From: Armatimonadota bacterium
Lineage (GTDB): Bacteria > Armatimonadota > Zipacnadia > Zipacnadales > FEN-943
Direction: 5' to 3'
Assembly: GCA_029777735.1 (NCBI GenBank)
Contig: JAKORR010000744.1
Span: 1-10,837 of the forward strand
Length of the DNA: 10,837 nt
A model generated the notes under the pieces. The model had not been told where the DNA came from. It did not search any database and was given only the letters and a program-made list of their open reading frames with translations. Positions 5,328 through 10,837 of the stretch are shown here, piece after piece (the stretch's first letter is position 1; each line of letters opens with the position of its first letter). A program made the translations under genes and the position numbers.

Positions 5328-8228
5328 ATGGCAAGTCCCCAAGAGCTACTGTGGCGGCGATGCCAGGGGTCTGGTCGATTGCAGCAGATGATGGCCGGGC
5401 GGCACAGCCGGGTGCTGGTGCTCGCGCTGTCCTTAGCACTGCTCCCAGCACTAGCGATCAGCGACTACTGCCCGCCCGATTCGAAGCAGTCCGGGGGCAT
5501 GAGGGACATCATGCTGGTCTACCTTGCGCCGGATAGCTGGCACGAGGCGGACTTCCTGCCCTACGTCGCGTACCTGGACAAGGCCGCCGGGGGTGTGCCC
5601 CGCGACTGGTTCTACGACTCATGGCTGTTCCTGATGTTCGGCGGCGCCCCGTCGGGCGGTGCCTATTACCGCGGGGATGCCACCAAGACTGACTGGGACT
5701 TCTACTTAGATCTATTGTTCGCGCCTGACATGAACCTAGCCGCGCTTGATGCCTGCATCGAGAAGGTAGGCAGGCAACTCAGCGAACGTGACCGCATCTG
5801 CCCGGTCATCATCATGATCCCCTACTTGACGTGCAGCCAGATTAACTTCGGCGATGTGGATGGCGACGGCAAGAATGAAGACCCGGCACGGGAGGAGGAC
5901 AGGATCAAGGCCCTGAAGTGGTGCGTGGACGCTATCCTCCAGCGCTGGCAGCAGCACCAATACAAGCACCTACAGCTCTGGGGGTTCTACTGGATGAACG
6001 AGGGCATCTCCACCGGCGACGTGGCCGCGGTGCAGGCAACGGGCAAGTATGTGCACGGCAAGGGCTACGGTTTCCATTGGATACCTTGGTTCATGGCACC
6101 GGGACATGAGCGCGGCGCCGAGCTGGGCTTCGACTTCGTCGTGATGCAGCCCAACTTCGCCTTTATGGACACACCGCGCGGCGCTGTGGTTCCGGACGAG
6201 GACCGCTTGACGCAAAACGCGAACCGGGCACGTGAGTTGGGCCTGGGCGTCGAGATGGAGCTGAACTGGGGCGTTGCTACCGACCTGGGGCATCGACTGA
6301 ACCTGCAGCTATACCTCAACCACGGCGTCGACGAGATAGACGGGTACATGAAGGGCGCGGTGCGGGCGTATTATCAGGACTATGACCTGATCGCTCAGCT
6401 CTACCGCAGCGATGTGCCGGCCTGCAACCAGCTCTACGACGACCTGTACCACTTCCACAAGGGCACCTACCAGCGTCGGCCGGTGTCGCTGTGCGAGGGC
6501 GCGAGGGCGACGCTGAACGGAAGCGAGGCTCCCGGGCTGACTGACGGCCTGTGGCTGACGCGCGATGACCGGACCGAGCGCGTACTCACCACCGGCGCGC
6601 CGGCGGTGGTCGAAGTGGACCTGGGCAGCCGTCAGTTTGTGGGGGACGTTCGTGTGCATGTGGTGGCCCGGGCGCAGGGCGAGCCAGTCCTGCCGTCGGT
6701 CCTGCGACTGTTGACCAGCGCGGACGGGCGGAGCTTCAACGCCGCGGCGGAAGGCCCAGCGCCAATCCTGCACTCCACGGGCGATTGGAAGGGCGGCTTT
6801 GCTCTGCTTACCTGTGAGCCGACCTTCGCTCGCAAGCTGCGTGTCGAGATAGATGCGCCAGAGGGAAGTCGGGTGGGCGTGGATGAGGTGGTGGTGTTTC
6901 CGGTTCCTCATCTGCTGGCGTCGCGAGCCTACAAGATCAGCGGGGAGATGACAAAGGACACGGTGCGCAACAGCGCTTTCGTCCTCAATGACGGACGGCT
7001 GGCGTTGAGTAGTCAGGCAAGGGACGCGGGCGTCGGCTTCGCAACGGGACAGGGAACGGTCGAGTTCGGACTGGACGAGGAATGGTACCTGGCGCAGGCG
7101 CTGGCCCATGTACGCTGGGGCGGGGCGGGCCAGCCACCGTCCTGCCGCGTAACGCTGACCAATGGTGGGGAGAAGCGCGAGACAGCTTGGGTTACCGCCG
7201 AGGGAGCGGGCGAGGCCTGGATCGAGGTGCCTCTGCCCTTCGTGCCCGTCACGGGGGTGAGCTTCGAAGTGAGAGGCCCGGCGGACGCTCTGTGGGACGA
7301 GCTGCTGGTGCGGCGGCAACCTAATTTGGCCCACCTCATGCCCTATCGTGTCGAGCCACCCTTTCCGGCCAAGTACCCCGACACGGACGGAGTGGAGTTG
7401 ACCGACGGTATGCTCAGCGAAAGGGGCTTCAGCGATGGCAGAACTGTGGGGTGGTTCGGGGCCGATGTCACGGCGACCGTCGACCTGGGGGCGGAGAAGT
7501 CCTTCGACTCCATAGCAGTCCATACGGAAGGCGGCGGCTATGCGGCAGTCGAGTACCCCACGGCCATCGAGGTCTGGGTGTCCGGAGACGGCCAACTATG
7601 GAGGATCATACTCGGCAACCAGTGGCATAAAGAGGTAACCTACTCACGAGCCGTTGACGGCATGGTAGATGAGCTGGCCTGGCTGCGCCTCGCTGTTCCT
7701 TCCACGACCGCGCGTTACGTCCGGCTTCGCTTCGTCTCGCGTGCCTGGCTAATGCTGAGCGAGATAGAGGTACGCTCCGGGGACCAGAACCTGGCCGCGG
7801 GTTGCTCGTACTTTGTGACACCCGCGCCCGAGTCGTCGGAAAAGTACGCCGATGACGCGATACGCCTGACCGACGGCGTCTATTCGGGTCCAGGGACGGG
7901 GTGGAGCAAGGCGGTGGGCTGGGACAAGGGCACTCCAGAGGTCGTGGTTGATCTACTGCACCCCAGGCAGGTATCGCTCGTGCGGGTGCATGTGCTGGGC
8001 GGAGGCCACGGCGCGGTCTACTTCCCGCGCTGCGTGGCTGTGGCCACTTCCCTTGACGGAGAGCAGTGGACGGAGGAAACAGAGACGCGTAGTTTCCCGG
8101 AAGAGAGCGGCAGCGAGTCACTGGTGGCCTTCATGTCCGTGCCACTCACACCGCGCGAGGCCCGCTACGTCCGTCTTCGCCTAGAGCGCAAGGGCTGGGC
8201 AATGCTGGACGAGGTCGAGGTATACTGA
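5328..8228 (+). CDS. Secreted DUF4855 protein with four C-terminal discoidin-like beta-sandwich modules
   Basis: With the start at 5328 the protein has 966 residues. A hydrophobic stretch at about 29-43 (VLVLALSLALLPALA) after basic residues is a signal peptide, with a likely cut after ALA near 43; the n-region is long. The DUF4855 domain spans about 56-385: RDIMLVYLAP, DFLPYVAYLD, DWFYDSWLFL, LWGFYWMNEG, GFHWIPWFMAPG, FDFVVMQPNFAF, LGLGVEMELNW. This order resembles a TIM-barrel hydrolase; E225 in WMNE and E309/E311 in GVEME are candidate acid and nucleophile. DVDGDGKNED at 176-185 is an EF-hand-like calcium loop. Four beta-sandwich modules follow, at about 388-524, 536-663, 670-818 and 819-966. 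The last two carry an LTDG signature and end in ARYVRLR...EIEV and ARYVRLR...EVEV, as in F5/8 type C (discoidin) sugar-binding domains. A role in binding and cleaving an extracellular polysaccharide is likely; the substrate is unknown. The GH43-like gene follows after 50 bp. Confidence 0.8.
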   Translation: MASPQELLWRRCQGSGRLQQMMAGRHSRVLVLALSLALLPALAISDYCPPDSKQSGGMRDIMLVYLAPDSWHEADFLPYVAYLDKAAGGVPRDWFYDSWLFLMFGGAPSGGAYYRGDATKTDWDFYLDLLFAPDMNLAALDACIEKVGRQLSERDRICPVIIMIPYLTCSQINFGDVDGDGKNEDPAREEDRIKALKWCVDAILQRWQQHQYKHLQLWGFYWMNEGISTGDVAAVQATGKYVHGKGYGFHWIPWFMAPGHERGAELGFDFVVMQPNFAFMDTPRGAVVPDEDRLTQNANRARELGLGVEMELNWGVATDLGHRLNLQLYLNHGVDEIDGYMKGAVRAYYQDYDLIAQLYRSDVPACNQLYDDLYHFHKGTYQRRPVSLCEGARATLNGSEAPGLTDGLWLTRDDRTERVLTTGAPAVVEVDLGSRQFVGDVRVHVVARAQGEPVLPSVLRLLTSADGRSFNAAAEGPAPILHSTGDWKGGFALLTCEPTFARKLRVEIDAPEGSRVGVDEVVVFPVPHLLASRAYKISGEMTKDTVRNSAFVLNDGRLALSSQARDAGVGFATGQGTVEFGLDEEWYLAQALAHVRWGGAGQPPSCRVTLTNGGEKRETAWVTAEGAGEAWIEVPLPFVPVTGVSFEVRGPADALWDELLVRRQPNLAHLMPYRVEPPFPAKYPDTDGVELTDGMLSERGFSDGRTVGWFGADVTATVDLGAEKSFDSIAVHTEGGGYAAVEYPTAIEVWVSGDGQLWRIILGNQWHKEVTYSRAVDGMVDELAWLRLAVPSTTARYVRLRFVSRAWLMLSEIEVRSGDQNLAAGCSYFVTPAPESSEKYADDAIRLTDGVYSGPGTGWSKAVGWDKGTPEVVVDLLHPRQVSLVRVHVLGGGHGAVYFPRCVAVATSLDGEQWTEETETRSFPEESGSESLVAFMSVPLTPREARYVRLRLERKGWAMLDEVEVY
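7335..8228 (+). repeat. Two tandem discoidin-like protein modules at the C-terminus of the DUF4855 protein
   Basis: The last 300 residues hold two related modules of about 149 residues each (7335-7781 and 7782-8228). Both run: KYPDTDGVELTDG or KYADDAIRLTDG, then a VGW segment, a VDLG/VDLL strand, a VHTEGGGYAAVEYP or VHVLGGGHGAVYFP strand, an SGDGQLW or SLDGEQW segment, ARYVRLR, a WLMLSEIEV or WAMLDEVEV end. The similarity is at the protein level; the DNA has diverged. Confidence 0.7.
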
Positions 8229-8278
8229 AGTGCTGCTGCCGTACGGGAGAGTTTCGCAACCATCGCAGAGAGGCCGGA

Positions 8279-9184
8279 ATGTCAACACCACGGCTTAGAC
8301 TCAAACAGCTTACGAATCCTGTGTTCGCCATCGAGGGTATCAGTGTCAGGGATCCGGCGGCAATCTGGCACGACGGCCTGTGCTATTTGTACTACACACG
8401 CGAGGTCCACAGCCTGAGTGGCGTTGCCTGGGATATCGGTGTTGTCACCACGCCTGACTTCCGTGAGTTCTCTGCTGAGCGGATCATCACGCCCCGGGGC
8501 TACGCCTCGCCAGGCAATGTTGTACGCGTCGGCGACCGATGGGTGATGCCGATCCAGTCCTACCCATGGCCCAGCGAGATCGTTCTGGTGGCCTCGGAGG
8601 ACCTGGTGCACTGGTCGACGCCGTGCCACATCGTGCCAGCGGACACCGGGCCGGGATGGGGAGCCGAGCATGGCCCTATCGACGGATGGCTGTTCCAGCA
8701 CGACGGGCTGTGGCACTGCGTCTGGGTGAACTTCCTGGCAGGCACAGATCATCGAGCCTTCGGCGTACACGTGTCACGGGACCTGGAGAACTGGCGCAAT
8801 CTGACGCCCGAAGGGCCCTTTATCGACGGCAGTGCTTACAACCATAACGGCGGCGTGGAGAACTGCTCGATTCTGCAGGACGGTGGCTGGTGGCACTTCT
8901 ACGCCAGCGTAGGGATGCAGCCCCAGCGTCTAGCGCACGTGGTGGCACCGGAGCCGCTTGCCTGGCCAGCGCTAACACCCGAGGCGGAGCTGTCGCTGCC
9001 TCTCGACCCCTGGTGCGCCTACAGCCAATCAGCCCTATTCGTGGACGACTGGCGCGAGCAGTGTGGCAGCTACGTGATGATCTATCACGGCTTGGCACGG
9101 CCCGAGGGCGAGGCCACCTTTGGCCTGGCGCTCTCCGACGACCTCTGGACCTGGAGGCCGTTGAAGCCGCGCGTGGGTGAGTAG
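8279..9184 (+). CDS. GH43-like five-bladed beta-propeller protein (probable glycoside hydrolase, clan GH-F/J type)
   Basis: This 301-residue protein starts at ATG 8279, 5 nt after AGAGAGG (8267-8273). It belongs with the five-bladed propeller sugar hydrolases (GH43, GH32, GH68, GH130-like). Visible marks are NPVFAIEGISVRDPAAIWHDGLCYLYYT at the first blade, split here as VRDPAAIW with D25 as candidate base, then GNVVRVGDRWVMP, ASEDLVHWS, GWLFQHDGLWHCVW, ISRDLENW-like VSRDLENWRN, and GGVENCSILQDGGWWHFYAS with E194 as candidate acid. D135 in PIDGW is a candidate third acidic residue. Repeated DGxW and SxDLxxW motifs are the strand signatures of the blades. No signal peptide is present, so it probably acts in the cytoplasm on sugars imported after extracellular cleavage, unlike its secreted upstream neighbour. 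It is the second gene of an operon with the DUF4855 protein. The substrate, and whether it hydrolyses or phosphorolyses, cannot be told. Confidence 0.7.
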   Translation: MSTPRLRLKQLTNPVFAIEGISVRDPAAIWHDGLCYLYYTREVHSLSGVAWDIGVVTTPDFREFSAERIITPRGYASPGNVVRVGDRWVMPIQSYPWPSEIVLVASEDLVHWSTPCHIVPADTGPGWGAEHGPIDGWLFQHDGLWHCVWVNFLAGTDHRAFGVHVSRDLENWRNLTPEGPFIDGSAYNHNGGVENCSILQDGGWWHFYASVGMQPQRLAHVVAPEPLAWPALTPEAELSLPLDPWCAYSQSALFVDDWREQCGSYVMIYHGLARPEGEATFGLALSDDLWTWRPLKPRVGE

Positions 9185-9647
9185 CTGGAGGCTCCAGGCG
9201 GAGCGCCGCAGCATCTGCGAGCAAGCCAGGGCGGTGGCTTCACGGTTGGGCGACTGAAGAGCGGCCTGGTAGTAGGGCGTAGTTCCCTCCGCGGCCTAGG
9301 GGAAGGGCAGCCTGATAGGACCTCATGCAGCACTCACCTCTCGTTCTGCGCGGGAGAAGCCAGACCGAGCAGATGGGGCCAGCGTGGACGCTACATTGGT
9401 GGAGCAATCTGGGGCTGTTCAAGCACCAGCCATGGAACCACAGCCCATCGTCATCCTGCAGACGCGAGGCAAAGCTCAGGACCTGGCGCGCCGCGTTATC
9501 CCAGTATAGCGTCGGCAGTGCATGAAAGGCCCCAGCGCGCCAGGACAGCATAGTCAGAGATAGTCAGGGCGAGATTTGTGACAAGGGGCATCGGCCTGGG
9601 GTTTGCTCTGGCGGTGGCAGTGTCCTCCAAGGCCCAGCAGCGCGCCC
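9185..9647. other. 463-bp region without an intact gene
   Basis: The GH43-like gene (+) and the propeller gene (-) end towards each other across this stretch. It contains the decayed GH88/GH105-like sequence described separately, plus a direct repeat TAGTCAG at 9551-9557 and 9561-9567 (10-bp period). I find no tRNA-like fold and no convincing terminator. Confidence 0.5.
9240..9551 (-). pseudogene. Possible remnant of a GH88/GH105-type unsaturated uronyl hydrolase
   Basis: Read on the minus strand from 9551, the frame gives ALPTLYWDNAARQVLSFASR followed by LQDDDGLWFHGW (9551-9426). This matches the pattern of the GH88/GH105 barrel, where a D.A..Q...F...L.D..GL..HGW segment carries sugar-binding residues. 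These enzymes cleave unsaturated uronic acid ends left by polysaccharide lyases. After HGW the same frame turns into unrelated sequence. In the other two frames, about 16 codons later, weak echoes of the expected W-x-R-x-x-G-W motif appear (RWPHLLGLA and PSARSGF), as expected after a frameshift. The preserved part is about 45 residues of a usual 350-400; the N-terminal part is missing, and a stop occurs just upstream of 9551 in this frame. It is therefore broken if real. A chance resemblance in a non-coding stretch is the alternative. Confidence 0.35.
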
Positions 9648-10837
9648 CTAGTCACCACCGGCACCTTCCAAGCACGCTGTCTCGCCAAGAGTCGTCGCTA
9701 CGTACACGTCCGCCCCAGCGGTGCAGATAGCCGACACTTCACCTGCGAGTTGTCCACGGCTCACAATGCGGCCGTCGGCGGCGCCGAGCATGAGAGTGGA
9801 ACCGTCCTGGCAGCCGCAGGCCCACAGACCGTTAGCCGTCAGCCTTGCGGTGATGATGGGCTGGCCTGTGGAAAGACGCCAGCGTACGGTCCCCTCGTCG
9901 CCCAGGCAGTACGCGAGGCAGTTCGCCGAGGCCACCAACAGCTCATCCTTACCATCCTTGTCCACGTCGGTACAGGCGAGGGCCGTGGCGCGGTCCCCCA
10001 GGTAGACCATCCAGAGGAGCTTGCCGTCGGCACCCACGCACTGCAAGCTGCCATCACCCGCTGCGAAGACAACCTCCCGCCCACCGTCGCCATTGAGGTC
10101 GCCGATGGCAATGGCCGTACACTCGGGTCCAGACTTGGTAGAGTAGCCCCACAAGCGCGATCCGTCGGCCTTCACTGCACTCCACCAATAGTAGTTGGTG
10201 CCGAGGACGACCTCGTCGACACCGTCACCGGTGAGATCGGCGGCGCAGGCGGCCGTGGCCACGTGAACCGATTCATAGTGCCACAGCAGCTTGCCAGTCC
10301 CGTCGATAGCGTAGTAGCGCCAATTGTCGGCTCCCACGATGGCGGTCTCGCGGCCCTCGCTGCTGAAGTCGGCGGCAAGGACCACGTTCACGTGCGGCGT
10401 GTTCTTGTACCGCTCTAGTTGCACTTGCCACAGTGTGCCGCCCTTGTGGTCCAGTGCTACTATCAGGCCCTCCCGACATCCAGCCACGATAACGGGCGCT
10501 GAGCCATCGAAGTGCACCGTCGCGATGGCCCGAACCGGGTGGGCCAGTTTCTGCTGCCAGAGTACCCGCCCCTCCGGGTCGAACAGGAACACCTCACCAT
10601 CGGAACGGCCGGCCGTCACGCCCCGCACCTCCTCCACCGACGCCAGGCACGTGAAGTACGGCATACCCCGCACCGGCCTGGCCGCGGCTTCGTCCGTCAG
10701 AGACGGGGTAGAGCCTCGCAGGTAGAGCTCAGACAAGTAGATTGCCGTGCCGGGTCGTGGCGTTAGCCTCACGCGGACTTGGCGCGCCTTCCCTCCCGTG
10801 AGGGGCACCACATACGTCTCGGGCCTCTGAGGACTGC
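9648..10837 (-). CDS. Discoidin plus FG-GAP/PQQ-type beta-propeller protein, C-terminal part (5' end outside window)
   Basis: The frame is open from the window edge (10837, partial codon) to TAG at 9650-9648, so the protein is truncated here by the window and not by mutation. A GTG at 10811 gives 387 residues but is probably internal. The first 32 residues after it (VRVRLTPRPGTAIYLSELYLRG) are the end of a discoidin-type beta sandwich. The rest is a propeller of about seven blades. Blades end in LW/RW at residues 85, 128, 177, 221, 267 and 311, a period of about 45. Three carry calcium-loop sequences of the FG-GAP type: DLTGDGVDE (192-200), DLNGDGGRE (238-246) and DVDKDGKDE (282-290). The DG..LW ends are PQQ-enzyme-like. 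Such propellers bind ligands or proteins outside the cell; no catalytic motif is seen. A signal peptide, if any, lies beyond the window. It may attach to, or display, a polysaccharide-degrading complex. Confidence 0.7.
   Translation of the reverse strand, partial: SPQRPETYVVPLTGGKARQVRVRLTPRPGTAIYLSELYLRGSTPSLTDEAAARPVRGMPYFTCLASVEEVRGVTAGRSDGEVFLFDPEGRVLWQQKLAHPVRAIATVHFDGSAPVIVAGCREGLIVALDHKGGTLWQVQLERYKNTPHVNVVLAADFSSEGRETAIVGADNWRYYAIDGTGKLLWHYESVHVATAACAADLTGDGVDEVVLGTNYYWWSAVKADGSRLWGYSTKSGPECTAIAIGDLNGDGGREVVFAAGDGSLQCVGADGKLLWMVYLGDRATALACTDVDKDGKDELLVASANCLAYCLGDEGTVRWRLSTGQPIITARLTANGLWACGCQDGSTLMLGAADGRIVSRGQLAGEVSAICTAGADVYVATTLGETACLEGAGGD

Noticed and set aside
6309..7595. Long open frame of 428 codons on the minus strand opposite the DUF4855 gene
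   Set aside because: It is rich in His, Arg and Gln, has no family-like motif and is antisense to a well-supported gene. Long antisense frames are common in GC-rich DNA.
9551..9567. Direct repeat TAGTCAG with 10-bp period as a regulator site
   Set aside because: Only two 7-bp copies between two convergent genes, where no promoter is expected. It may be chance.
9603..10418. Open frame of 271 codons on the plus strand opposite the propeller gene
   Set aside because: The minus strand has clear repeat-bearing coding sequence. The plus-strand frame shows no domain or ribosome binding site.

Overview
The window is GC-rich DNA from a bacterial chromosome, probably an uncultivated lineage. The gene set (a URO-D-like methyltransferase, a QueG-like Fe-S protein, a U32-like Fe-S protein, a DUF6125-like protein, DUF4855 and discoidin modules) recalls anaerobic or facultative polysaccharide degraders such as Armatimonadota, Hydrogenedentota or related phyla. 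This placement comes from gene content only. I see no rRNA, tRNA, CRISPR array, insertion sequence or phage gene.

Layout: (1) 2-172 (+), the last 56 codons of a protein that looks like the C-terminal beta domain of a glycoside hydrolase. (2) 306-1544 (+), a uroporphyrinogen-decarboxylase-like protein of the corrinoid methyltransferase superfamily. (3) 3783-1695 (-), a two-gene operon: a QueG-like 4Fe-4S protein followed by a peptidase-U32-like protein with a C-terminal Cys cluster. (4) 3992-4462 (+), a Bcp/PrxQ peroxiredoxin, divergent from the operon. (5) 5029-4544 (-), a small Cys-rich DUF6125-like protein. (6) 5328-9184 (+), a secreted DUF4855 protein with four C-terminal beta-sandwich modules, followed 50 bp later by a GH43-like five-bladed propeller protein. 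(7) 9185-9647, no intact gene, but a minus-strand stretch resembling a decayed GH88/GH105 hydrolase. (8) 10837-9648 (-), the C-terminal part of a discoidin plus FG-GAP/PQQ-type beta-propeller protein that runs off the window edge.

Two themes emerge. The flanks and the right half (fragment 1, the DUF4855 protein, the GH43-like protein, the GH88/105 remnant, the propeller protein) look like polysaccharide capture and hydrolysis. The left centre (URO-D-like protein, Fe-S operon, peroxiredoxin, Cys-rich small protein) looks like anaerobic Fe-S, corrinoid or thiol chemistry. Direct evidence that the two themes form one pathway is lacking. The most interesting candidates are the predicted active site in the uncharacterised DUF4855 domain, the unusual Fe-S gene pair next to a methyltransferase-like protein with an altered metal motif, and the GH88/105-like pseudogene.
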